A DNA stretch of 64,000 bases from Coffea arabica (Eukaryota > Streptophyta > Magnoliopsida > Gentianales > Rubiaceae): contig NC_092326.1 of the NCBI RefSeq assembly GCF_036785885.1, forward strand, positions 38,836,287-38,900,286, read 5' to 3'. The position numbers and the translations under genes are program-made. Below are positions 1 to 10,701 of this stretch, one piece after another. How positions within the stretch are numbered: position 1 is the first letter of the stretch; every line of letters starts with the position of its first letter. Below the pieces are notes generated by a model. The model worked only from the letters and a program-made list of their open reading frames with translations, had not been told where the DNA came from and made no database searches.

Positions 1-3000
1 AGTTACATATTGAGTTAAAATATATACTAATATGCAATGAAACAAAATTATAAGATACGATCAACTATTTTGCATCTAACCTAATAAAATAAAAGGCCTA
101 TTTATATCTGCTCATGCACTTTATGGATATTAAAATCTATTGTTTAGTTTGAATTTGATCTTAATATAAGGGCAATCCACCACATTATCTTGTCATATAA
201 GTGAGATTTGAACAATTAACATATTTGAAGAAAATCATTGCTAGTGGAATTTCGGTTCTTGCAAGCCAAATTCTTGAATTTCTATTGATTCCAAGGACAT
301 ATCATCATGAAATCTCCACATTCACCAATCCATCAATTATGATTTATTGTATGATTTAGAACATATAGTAAAGCATCTCCTTCTGGATAGGGATTACAAT
401 CCTTACATATCAGTTTTTGATCTAGTTGCAAAGATATACAACAACTAAAATGCTAATTTAGAGGAATAACCACGTCAAATAAAGTACTAAAACATTTTAG
501 ACCACTCAATTCAAGAAAACAATTAAAAGTAATGAAGTACATACTTTAGATTTGCAGCCAAATAGTTTTAAGTAGATAGTTAAACCTATTGGCAAATCAA
601 ATGAAGTGAAAAATTTGCCTAAATGGAATCATCAATAAAATAACAAACAGTTTGAAATTTATCATAACTAATAGTGTAAACAACAAAAGTAGATGCAATC
701 TGCATATGGGAAAATTTATAATGATAAACTTACTTTAAACCACAAATAATAATTAACAAATGTAATCTCCTCCCTATCATGCTTATCTAATATGGACAAT
801 TGAATTAAAATACTAAAAAATTATCACACATACAACCTTCAAGATTACAGATTTCTTACAACCAAAAAGTAGATTGGTTAAAGAAAACATACCTATTGAG
901 ATTTCTTACAACCAAAAAGTAGATTGGCTAAAGAATATATACTTATTAAGAAAGGTGTTGCAAAATGGGGAAGATGAGTAGCTAATATAGCAACATCCAA
1001 ATTTAATAGGCTACATGATTGTGGTGGAAGAAAGTTGTAAGTAAATGAAATGAATATTACAGATGGGGTAACGGCCAAGAAAGTAAACTTCTCTACTAAT
1101 TGGCATTAATTGTGTCTTAATATCTATATATCATAAGTTTGCAGCTTTAGAAAATTAAGAGACTTGAATGTTAATACAATTAAATGATTAGAAGGACTTT
1201 TATGTTATTTCACTAAAACACAAACTGAATTTAGTTATACCCAATGTTCAATCGGATATCTGTCACCTCTAGCTTTAAATGTCTAAAAGGACATCTAAGT
1301 AAGTACAACAAAACTAAATTAGCTATAATGACTTGTATTCAATACTCCAATTGCACTTCAAACTCTTACATTCCCAAAATAGCCCTACCCTTACTGTTGA
1401 AATCCAAAGAACATCTTTACTCATTCTTATATAGTATAAGGATTTTAATACCGTTATCGGCCTTTGGCTAAGATAATGTACTCCTTTACTTTTTGCATTG
1501 ATTACTTATGCTTACATTCTTCCTTCTTGTTGTTCACAGAGTTTGTTACTGAAATTGTTCTCTGTAAATTGGGCTGTGTCCTTGTTGCTTTTTTTTTTTT
1601 TTTTTATCTTAGGAAAAACCCATTATTTGTATGAGATCCAAAAGAACCCTCCTCACGGAAGTATGTATATCGACAATCAAGAAAATTACACAAGCAAATA
1701 CGTGCAAAAACGAATGTTGAACAGCACAGAACTGCAGCCTGTAGATTATCAGACTAATCTACTGTTTACCCACTCAAACTCAGTGGCCAATGCTTTCTAG
1801 CAAGCATTCAAAACATTGCAGCAAGTAGCAATATATCTTCGAATTTCCTGCAGGAACTTAAGGACAACTGGGTCCGCAGTAGCAGCTGGCTATTCGAAAA
1901 TCCTACTATTCCATTCCTTTCATATCTGATAGACCAGAGCTCCAAGATCCAAACAAATTAGCTCTAAGATGATGAACCAACCAATTTAGCTTTGTGCTCC
2001 AAAAGTTTTTTTTTCATATTTCTATTTTGAATTAGTAACTTATCATTGTATATATGTTTAGACAATTTTAATTTCCTTATATTAAACGAAACATAAAATT
2101 TATCTACACAAATATGGAATCTTACACACTATCACCCAAATAAAACTCCAAAGAAGGTTCAAAATACTCCAAGGACACTGAGGGTTGTTTGGAATTATGG
2201 TAACTTATCAAAAGTATTTCATCTAATAGAGTTTTTAATAAAAGCACTTATTAAGTATCTAAATACTTTTGAGAATGTTATTTGAACACATAGTTCAATA
2301 AGTACTTATTGCATTGAATAATGTATAATTTAAAATTTTTTAAAAGTATTTATCTCTTTATTTAGTTAATAATAATATATAAAATGATTAAATTTAATAT
2401 TTTAATTTTTGAAACACAAAACTATTTTAAAAGTACCAAATTTGAATTTTTATTAAAAGTGCTTTTAATACTAAAAGCTACACTCCTAAATTTATAGGAT
2501 GATGTTTACAAAACGCCTTAAAAATATTTTTAGCAGCCAAAATTGCTTTTTTATCAAAAGTATAGGAACCTCAGATGGGCCCTAATTCTCGTGCCTCTCA
2601 TGGTAGTGTGTTCCAAGTTAATTAATAAAATAAACTTATCCTTATTATTATTAGTATCACAATAATAATAATAATAAATATTATTATTATTAAATAAACT
2701 TATCCTTATTATTATTATTATTTTCCATAGGCCATTCCATTTGCTAAAGAATAACCCTGCAGCATAGGGTAGCAGGGCCACAAGGCTGTACTTTGTATAT
2801 AGCTACACCCTAGAGGAGGAGAAATTTTATTCTCCTTCTTACTATTCATAGACCAAGCTACCATAGCTACTGGAAGTACTACTAGATTCATAACTCTCGT
2901 GGATGGAAATATAAATGGCACTCCTACTCTTCTTGATTTTTCTAATAGTGGGAAAAGATAAAAATGTCCCAACCATTCTTCTTAATTACAAAATCATAAA

Positions 3001-3144
3001 AAGTGGATATTATAAATTCAATGAAGAATAAGGGCATTCTTGTCTAAATAATGCACTGTCATAAAGGTCAAAAAGACTGCGATTAGCAAATAAGAGTACA
3101 TTGACATTTCCACTCGCACACGTTACACTGTGGGAAATTTTCAC
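1..3144. other. Intergenic, AT-rich, upstream of phylloplanin-like gene 1
   Basis: I see no gene here. Short open frames lack recognisable domains and are not conserved as proteins between the two copies. A 19-bp motif beginning ttcttacaaccaaaaag occurs twice near 850 and 905. A (TTA)n-type microsatellite occupies roughly 2642-2733. The same layout recurs at 14909-18049. Confidence 0.6.
2642..2733. repeat. (TTA/TAA)n microsatellite
   Basis: Imperfect runs of TTA and AAT triplets about 0.5 kb upstream of the phylloplanin-like gene. The identical tract is at 17547-17638 in copy 2. The equal length in both copies is notable for a fast-mutating repeat and fits a recent homogenisation. Confidence 0.8.
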
Positions 3145-3153
3145 TATAAATAG
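3145..3153 (+). promoter_or_regulatory. Probable TATA box of phylloplanin-like gene 1
   Basis: TATAAATAG lies 93 bp before the start codon at 3246, a normal distance for a plant TATA box with a short leader. It is a consensus match only; no start-site data are available. Confidence 0.65.
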
Positions 3154-3245
3154 ACTGGCTTTCTCCCAAACATTTCCATCACAAGCCCCCTCCTCCTTTT
3201 ACAAGCATAAATTAGCCCAAAATCCCGATCAACACTATTCTAGCT

Positions 3246-3779
3246 ATGGCTTTTAATGGTAGTCATGGTATTTCTCTGAGCCTTGCTCTTGCTCTCCTCC
3301 TCGCTATCATGGCTGCTACTCCATATGTGGGAAAAGGTGACATTGTATCATCTTTCGCTGCCGCGAGGGTAACTGGCAACTTATACTGTACTCCTACAGG
3401 GAACCCTTCACCAATCGGTATTTCACCACCCTTGGTTAATGCTACCGTGATTATAACCTGTCCCAACATCACTGCGGTTACTACTCGAACTGATATTAAT
3501 GGATTCTTCAATGCCACCATAGTTACTCCACCCGGTGTTACCCTTAACCTTAACCTCAGCATCAATTCAATAATTTCCGTCTGCCAGGTGTCTGTCAAAC
3601 TTCCTGTTCCGAGTTGCCCAGTTTTACCAGTCAGGGGAGTGCTCAGGGGGGTTCTTACGCCTGTTGGTTTGTTGCTCGGTAATGCCCTGAGTGATCTCAT
3701 AGGTAGTGTTGGAGGACTTGTGAACCGTGTTGGAGGACTCGTTCTCACTGTTGTGGCGGGCGTATTTGCTTTGGTTTAG
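3246..3779 (+). CDS. Phylloplanin-like secreted protein, copy 1
   Basis: Single-exon gene for 177 residues. Residues 1 to about 30 form a hydrophobic signal peptide, so the product should be secreted. The body has four cysteines (48, 72, 113, 124) and N-glycosylation sites at N65, N74, N89 and possibly N103. The pattern VTGNLYC, then ITCPN, then INGFFNA, then SVCQV resembles tobacco phylloplanin and the broader pollen Ole e 1/extensin-like fold. In tobacco, phylloplanins are basic glycoproteins released from glandular trichomes onto the leaf surface, where they inhibit oomycete spore germination. The last 14 residues are strongly hydrophobic after a glycine-rich stretch, which is unusual and could be a membrane or GPI-type signal (inference). 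A TATA box is 93 bp upstream. The coding sequence is identical to copy 2. Family call is moderately sure; a defence role is inference. Confidence 0.75.
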   Translation: MAFNGSHGISLSLALALLLAIMAATPYVGKGDIVSSFAAARVTGNLYCTPTGNPSPIGISPPLVNATVIITCPNITAVTTRTDINGFFNATIVTPPGVTLNLNLSINSIISVCQVSVKLPVPSCPVLPVRGVLRGVLTPVGLLLGNALSDLIGSVGGLVNRVGGLVLTVVAGVFALV

Positions 3780-4968
3780 TAGTTTATGACGATCGTCCAT
3801 CCGTGCATGCAACTTCGACTTCTCCTTGCAGTGTAACCTAAAATAAGAGCAAAATGCATGGATCCATCTCTTCTCTTGGATATGCATCTGCGTTTGTGTG
3901 TATGTATTAATCACGAATCACTGATGGGCTGACTACCAAAACACCTTTTAGTAATTGTTGTAATATGAATAAATCAAGGAGAATATTGTAGCAAGTTGTT
4001 GCAGTACTGCTTTCACTGGTAATAAATTGTGTGTGTGTGTTTTTTTTTCTTTTAATGTTCAATCATGCCTCATGTATGTTGGTCTAATTCAATTGAGATT
4101 TTATTTCGAATTGAAAACCGTGACTGAGAAATGTGATTGCTAATAAACAAAAACCAAATGTCAATAATGCGATACAAGGCGGTGAGAAAGTTTATTGAGT
4201 TTTTCTCCTTTTTTTTTGTTTTGGACGGGAAAAATTGTTGAGTTTATTGCATGAACAAACATGAATATTTCATTAGAAAAAGCCACAATATGCAACCTAA
4301 GTTTCATATATATCTGAGTGACCAATGTTGATGCATAAAAGAAAACTATAGTCTAAATCTTACAAGTGAAATCGTTAGTCACAAATACATAGATTTTTAT
4401 GCATATGAAAGGTTGTAGTCTACATTTCTGTCATCTGCGTGGCTTAAAAGTATAGAATAACAAATTTGTGGGCAAAGAAAAACGAGAGTTTGCTACAGGG
4501 TCTTTCATGTATTGTCACAGTGAGTTAACTCCAGATTGAAGGCCTCGAGAGTTCTAAACGAAGATACTTGTGTATTCTCATTCTGTGAAGCTAATGCTGG
4601 AAACGGGACAGCATTTATCCATTTTCCTTTTCGTTTTGGAGGGAGGGTTTGAGTTTGAGTAGTATCTGGAAAAAAATTCTGTCCATGGAGTCAAGAGTTG
4701 CACTGGTATGTGCTTACGTATTGTTGGGGAAGAATTTATAACTTTTAACATAGATTAATAATTTATAGACAAATACATAGATTAATAATTTAACTAGCAA
4801 AATTTACTTTTAACCACATCTTAATTAAAAGTTCTCAGGGATATGTAAGCAGACTTCCTCTTGCTGCTATCTTCAGGAAATTAATCAAGAATGTTCCGAA
4901 TTAAAAAGGCCTTACGGTTATTAATAGAGCAAATGTCACAGATTGTTACTGAATCCTTTAGGATTCTC

Positions 4969-5240
4969 CATTCTATTTCTAGCCACTAAACTTTTTATTT
5001 AGCCAAAAAATGCCATTCAAATAATTAGAACATACTATATTTTATGACCAAAGAAGCATCATATGTTTTCATTAACTACCTAAGTGGCTAAAATTAGAAA
5101 TGAGAGTTTTTATGAGTTGAGCAACAAAAATGTACTCTTTTATTAATTAATAAATGACTATTTTGGCTAAATAAAAAGTTTGGTGACAAAATAAGGAACT
5201 GGAAATTGTTTAGTGACTATTTTTAGCATTTCCTATTATC
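4969..5240. mobile_element. Small foldback (MITE-like) element
   Basis: The left arm beginning near 4981 (ctaaactttttatttagcc) pairs with the right arm near 5163-5185 (ggctaaataaaaagtttgg). The arms extend imperfectly on both sides, giving a ~250-bp hairpin-capable element without coding capacity. It is present in both duplication copies, so it predates the duplication. Confidence 0.5.
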
Positions 5241-5613
5241 ACCATCGATCCCTGTCATGTTGTTGTGCTGAAGGAAAAATGAAGTGTACCAAACAATAAG
5301 ACGAGGGGGGAGGAGAATACACAAAGACTCCAATGAACATTTTGAATCAAATCAAAGTTTTATTTGCCTCCACACAGATCATCATAAACTCCATGTAGTA
5401 GAAAAAGCTGGTTGTTGGTGCAAATACTTCAATGGCACAACCATATACTCCATGTACTAAGCTGCCAGCAATATGCTATTATGTATTTTTTTTTTTTGTA
5501 AGTTAAAATGTATTCCCAAGCAGTATAATATACATTACAATCAATACAATAAAACTAATCCACAAGGTGGAATTAGTCAAATAAACTATTACGTATTCTA
5601 CACCCTGAATCCC

Positions 5614-5645
<32 letters not shown>

Positions 5646-5655
5646 CGTGTGTGTG
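5614..5655. repeat. (TA)n(TG)n microsatellite
   Basis: An alternating TA run passes into a TG run with one CG interruption. It is repeated unchanged at 20519-20560, which again argues that the two copies were recently homogenised. Confidence 0.85.
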
Positions 5656-5801
5656 AAGGAAGACAGAGTGAAAAGGATCACTCTGCAGCGGGGCGACACT
5701 CAACTGTTACTAGGGTAGGGTAGTTACATATATGATTTACATGCTTAATTCTGTACGTACGAGTACTGAGTAGTATGCTAGTAGTATCTACCTGATTTTG
5801 A

Positions 5802-7558
5802 TTAGCCATCTGCAACTTCATTATTGGCACATAACTTTGGCAGCGAACATCTTGTGAAGCTAAAATGCCTCACCAAACCCCAACCAGTACCACTCTCACT
5901 AGTAGCTTGGTCTTCGTTCTCATTCTCCTCCAGTGATCTCCCCATCGTTTCACGCGTAAAAAGATACGTCGTGACGCATCCCACCAAGGATGCTAGACCT
6001 AGGAGCACTAGCGGCACTGTCATTCTGATTCCTAGCCAATGTTTTAAAAACCGGACCGTTAATTGAACCGATGAAGTGAAAGGGTCGAGGTTCAATCGGT
6101 CGGACCGGTTCAATCTCGGTTCAATAAATTTTTTAAAAAATTATTTATATAAATATATATATGTACAAAATAAGACATGTAATGGATTAATTTAATACTT
6201 TATATGATGAAAGGTTTACTATTTTTTAATAACTTGGATTTTTTTAAAATAAATTTTTTAAATTATAAGTTAAAACAAATAAATTGCATCTCAATTTCAA
6301 TTATATCTAAATTCAACCCAAAAATATCACAATATTTTGAAATTATACAAAATTCACGTCTATGAGAATTTAGATATTGTGAACTTAAATTTTAATTTAC
6401 GTTTTAGAGATTGTAATTTAAAAAAGGAAGTTTGGAGTTCGAAGGAAGTCAAGAAAATCGAAAATAGAAATGTAAACTTGATAAGAAACAAAAAATGAGA
6501 TAAAAGTGAGTGGTTGTAGCATTAAATAATTTGGGTTAAAAAAATAATTCTTTTTTAACTTTTTTCAATTTAATGGACAAAAACAAAATTAAAAGATGGA
6601 AGAAAACATCCATACATTAAAAATAAAGAGATTTGATTAAAAAGGGAGTGACAAAAAAAAAAAGAGGATAGAGAGAGAGAGAGTTGAAAATTAAAAAGAA
6701 AGAGCCATGAGAGGATGAGATTTTGTAAGAAAAATAGAAAAAAGAAATATGAGTGTTTGCTTTATATAAATAAGTTATCAAAAAAAACTAATAAGATGTG
6801 ATGGTGCGATGGTTAATACATTGGTTTTCTATTACAAAGGTCTTGAATTCGAATCTTGATTGCTATATTTTGGAAAAAAAAAAAAAAAGAGGAAGGTTGA
6901 AAACCGGTTCAATCGCGGTTTTTACGGTTCGACCGGTTCTTGACCGATTTTCTGACAAAGTCAACTATGGCATTGAACCGGACCGGTGCCATGGCCGGTT
7001 CGCGGTTCAACCGGTCGAACCGGCCGGTCCGGTCCGGTTTTCAAAACATTGTTCCTAGCTGGTGGTAATTATCAGGAGAAGTCCACTGAAATGCCACCAC
7101 CCCAACGATCGCGCCCAGTTTTCCGGCAGCTCCCGAGATGCCGTGGCACGTTGATCTGAACCTAGCCGGGAATAGCTCCGCTGGGACTATGAGAGTAGTG
7201 GTATTGGGTCCAAAATTGGAGAAGAAGAAAGTGAGAGCGTACAAGAACATGAAACCCGCTTTGGCATGGCGATCCCAGTACGAGTAATATGGGATCCCAA
7301 TCGCAAATAATACAATGGCCATGAAGAAGAATCCTCCTATTTGGATTTTGACTCTCCCAATGCGATCGATGAAGAAGACGGCGGCAAAATAGCCAGGGAT
7401 GGCGGAGCAAATTGCAAGGATGGCTTGGAGTTTTGCCACATGAAAGGCCTCCTCGTAAGCATTTTTATTATGAAGGGGAAGATATCGTGGGCCGTATATC
7501 TGGGACTGGAACAAGTTATTGCTGTAGAAGACGACGTCCACAAGAAACCATGCAAGCG
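5802..7558 (-). pseudogene. Truncated PHT1 phosphate transporter remnant (exon 2 only)
   Basis: The minus strand encodes the C-terminal part of a PHT1 transporter, matching roughly residues 302-545 of the intact gene at 20707-23079. Exon 1, the intron and the first ~70 residues of exon 2 are missing; the sequence stops at 7558 against a truncated copia-type LTR. A 1015-bp hAT-like element (6037-7051) interrupts the frame after the DNYHQ motif. Apart from that insertion the reading frame is still open. About nine substitutions separate the part right of the hAT element from the intact copy, while the part left of it is identical. It has no promoter of its own on the 5' side and cannot make a complete 12-helix transporter. 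A 5'-truncated pseudogene is the simplest reading. Confidence 0.9.
6037..7051. mobile_element. Non-autonomous hAT-like DNA transposon
   Basis: The 1015-bp insert is flanked by the 8-bp direct repeat TTCCTAGC (6029-6036 and 7052-7059). Its terminal inverted repeats begin CAATGTTTT and continue into AAACCGGACC. The duplicate copy has one uninterrupted, slightly mutated target (20932-20941 region), giving an empty-site comparison. The interior is AT-rich with CCGG-rich subterminal blocks and no transposase. The 8-bp target duplication is the hallmark of hAT elements; the superfamily call rests on that and not on a protein. Confidence 0.9.
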
Positions 7559-7980
7559 TTTATATAAGGCATCTATCAACCAAACCAAATATATACTTTG
7601 CTATCTCTATACTACCTTTTATTTTTCCTCCACTACTATAAGAGTTTATAGGGCAAAGAATAGTGTTAGTGTGAGGTTTCTGTCTTGCTCCAATAGTGTA
7701 GATTGGAGTAGACTACAATATGCAAAAGGCTGGGCTGTTGTATTCTGGAGGCAACGTGCTGAGACCTATTACACCGGAGGATACTCCGTAGGGGCGCGAA
7801 TCGTCTTAAAGAGAGCGACCTAGTCCGCGCCTCAACCCATGCCAAATCAACATTTTTATGGTACAAATTATTTGCATTTTTAATGCAAGATTAAGGTATG
7901 AATTTTTGTTAATTTATTTGTTAAATTTTATGAGAGAAATTATTGTTACTTATATGATTTATTTTGGTCTAGAACTAACA
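7559..7980 (+). mobile_element. 5'-truncated copia-type LTR
   Basis: This 422-bp stretch matches the 3' 60% of the complete LTR at 12393-13098 with roughly 6% differences. It ends in the same way, with aactaaca here and aaccaaca there. The 5' portion of the LTR is missing exactly where PHT1 homology ends, so the duplication or deletion junction falls inside this LTR. Confidence 0.85.
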
Positions 7981-8797
7981 ATTTTAAGGCGAGTTAGCCT
8001 CTTCACATAAGATAAGCTTATCATTGCATGTTTTGCTTCTAAATAATCTAATCATAAAACTAACATAATCCCAACGATAAGAATCTTACATGGTGTATAA
8101 CATAATCCGGACAAACTTTAATAAACAAGATATTTCATGTGGATGGTCACAATTATAGACTGAAACTAGAAAGGGTAATATCCATTGGTTTTATGTGCTT
8201 TAGACTCTAGTATCAATATTATGTAAGCGCATATAAATAATTCGCAATATATACCTTTGAATTCAAGTTGCCTATTATTAACAAAATATCATGTATTTGT
8301 TTGTTCAAGAAAAACATGGTACTTGCATGATGTCTTTGTATATTAGTAGACCAAATATAATAATTTTTTGCTATTTTTGAGTTTTTAATATATGTTGTAT
8401 GAAGCAACTATTTTCGCATGAGCTTGTCATGTTACATAGTGAACTTTCAATGTCTCTTATATTAACGGATTTATTCCGATTGAAAATTTTGGCATTGACA
8501 TATAAATGATTAATTTGGTGATAAAGATATATACTCCATGAAATGCATGTATAACGTGGCCAGTTATTGTCTTAAGAATAGTGGTATCAAGATGTATAAA
8601 AAAAAACCGCAATTATGAGGGTTCAAGTTATATTTAAATAGTGGGGGTTTAAAATTCTCTAGTTTTGTCTTCAATTCATATGATCTTAGTCCAGCTTGAG
8701 GTCTGCATTTTCACAAGCAATAAATGGTATTGATAATATATACATGAAGAAAAGATTACACTGTCACCAAGGAAAAATTATATACATGGATAATAGC
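7981..8797. other. AT-rich spacer, possible decayed retroelement interior
   Basis: Lies between the truncated LTR and the solo LTR. I see no open frame with a recognisable product and no tRNA-Met primer-binding site right after the LTR. By position it may be interior sequence of the copia-type element, but nothing in it proves that. Confidence 0.4.
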
Positions 8798-10696
8798 TGA
8801 TAAGGATTTATTTTACGTATTTTTAAGTGCATTTTATTAGTTAATTTGGTTTGATTATTTAGTTTTATAATTAAAATAACTAAGGTTTTGGTAAAAATAT
8901 ACATTTTTTGTAAAAGTGGCTAATATTGCATTTCTATTGATTTTAATAGGTAAAACTTCATTTTTATGCAGGAATGATGATTCAACCGCCAAAGGATGTC
9001 AATTGAAGTGAAAAATAGAGATTTGGTGATGAATTCAAAGTGGTAAAAAGAAAAATGAAATGAAAAACGTTTAAGTAAGGAAATGCAAGTCAAGACAGTT
9101 TTGACACTCTTCGGTATTTCGACTATATCTAGAGTTACACTGATCAGATTGAGGTGATCTTTATACTGTTTTAAAGCTAAGAAAGAGATCTACAGTTTGT
9201 ATGAAGACATCGAAATCCATTTCTGCCATCTTCATGGGCAAAAAGTTGGAATACAGAAGCTGCACTCTGTGGTCGGAATTGGAAACAGAGCTCTGACCAG
9301 TGTTTAGTATTTCGATCATATCTCAGGCTATAAAGCTCGAATTTGGATGATTTTTAGAGCATTGGAAAACTGACGGAAAGGGCTAAAACTTTTATGTTTT
9401 ACTCAAAAGCTAGTTCGGCCTGCATCTTGGAGAAAATTGCAGTTGAAGCAAGGTCAAGTTGAAAACGCGAGTTAACAAAACGTGACTGTAAGCGCGTTTT
9501 GTGTAGGCGCGTTTTCTGGCCGAAATTCTGCAATTCGTTCAGTCAATTCTCTTGTGTTCAGACTACTTTCCAGCTATAAGTTGCAAGAGAATTCGGTGCA
9601 CATGCTTCAGAAGACAAAAGGGCAAGAAAGGTGGCTTATTTTCAAGTCAAAAACATTTACTATTGACTATCTTAACAATTTCAGATTTGAGAATCCTTAG
9701 AGCAGCAAATTTGGACTTGAGAGGAGCTTTTCATCAGTTTATATGCAGAGACATTTGGGAGGTCTAAAAGGAGATCAGACGGGGAGAGAACTTGAAGTGC
9801 AGAAATGTAGTTCTTTCATTTCCTTAGTGTAGGATAGTGTAGTAAGTGTAGTTAATCCATTCTTGTATAATAGCTAGATTAGGATGAAGATGGAGATGAA
9901 GAAAGAGGAGTTGAAGCTCAAGTGACATGGGTTATCTCTACTCTAATTCTTTATCTTTTGTATTGGATTCTTAACTATGGTTATTATGCAAGTTCTGGAA
10001 TTTATGTTTATAATTTGTTTCTAAAGATTATGCCTTGGATTTGGTTGAACTTCCTATGATTGTTAGTATTTATTATTTGGCTATTTGATTGCTAGTATTT
10101 GAGCAAGTTATTTAGCACTTTGGCTCTTTAAATCATGATTAATCTGGTACCATTAATTGTGATTATCTAAGGTGTTATTTCTGCAATGAAAATTGAGATT
10201 TAACATTAGTTCAATAAGTGCTAAACATGGGGAGTACACTCACGAGAGTAGAGGTGCACCTATGGGGTTTTGGTGATTAATTTCATGTAATTTCATTGAA
10301 GAAATGAACTTGTAGCTAATTTCATAACCATGAGAATAGGTATGGATTGGTTATTAGTATAATTGATTCACTACGAAAGTAGGATTCAAATGCATAAGGA
10401 AATTACACCATAACTAGCTTAGATGTAGTACTCAATGATCCAAATATAGCACTTGCATGAGTAGTTAGGGATACCACAACCTAAGGAGCTTTTATTTGTT
10501 ATCAGTAGGTTAAATTTGTTATAATTCATTGATAGTCTAAATAATAGAGAAGCTTTAGTAATACCGGTAATTGTTCACTCTTCCCTGTAGGATCGACCCG
10601 ATATATACCCTAAACTACTAGTTGACCTGTATACTTGCAGTGAACAGGTGTAGTTCGGTTTTTTTTTTAACTTGTACGTATGTAAAATACCCGTCA
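8798..10696. mobile_element. Solo LTR (about 1.9 kb, probably Ty3/gypsy type)
   Basis: The sequence starts TGATAAGG and ends ACCCGTCA, with the 5-bp direct repeat ATAGC on both sides (8793-8797 and 10697-10701). A TG...CA-bounded unit with a 5-bp target duplication and no second LTR or internal domain is a solo LTR left by recombination. The long size and the 3' block around gatcgacccgatatatacc suggest a gypsy family; that assignment is weaker than the structural call. Confidence 0.8.
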
Positions 10697-10701
10697 ATAG
10701 C

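Larger units (their letters stand above)
3780..5801. other. Intergenic between phylloplanin-like gene 1 and PHT1 remnant
   Basis: Holds the 3' untranslated region of the phylloplanin-like gene, a foldback element (about 4969-5240) and a TA/TG microsatellite. The two flanking genes converge here. I see no further gene. The same region recurs at 18685-20706 with essentially no differences. Confidence 0.6.
1..7558. repeat. Tandem segmental duplication, copy 1
   Basis: This segment matches 14909-21437 in the same orientation. The offset is 14908 at the left end and becomes a constant 14905 from about 1540 onward. It carries the phylloplanin-like gene and the 3' part of PHT1 exon 2. Similarity stops at 7558, inside PHT1 exon 2, where a truncated copia-type LTR begins. 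The left end may lie before the window. The first ~1.55 kb shows many substitutions and small indels, the next ~4.5 kb is almost identical, and the last ~500 bp again differs by about 2%. A 1015-bp hAT-like insertion is present only in this copy. Confidence 0.95.

Noticed and set aside
3263-3748. 161-codon open frame on the minus strand opposite the phylloplanin-like gene (also at 18168-18653)
   Set aside because: It is the antisense shadow of a gene with strong family similarity and a signal peptide; the antisense peptide is Arg/Pro/Thr-rich without a domain.
7341-7823. 160-codon plus-strand open frame across the PHT1 remnant and the LTR
   Set aside because: It runs antisense through PHT1 exon 2 and then into an LTR, crossing the breakpoint; no family resemblance.
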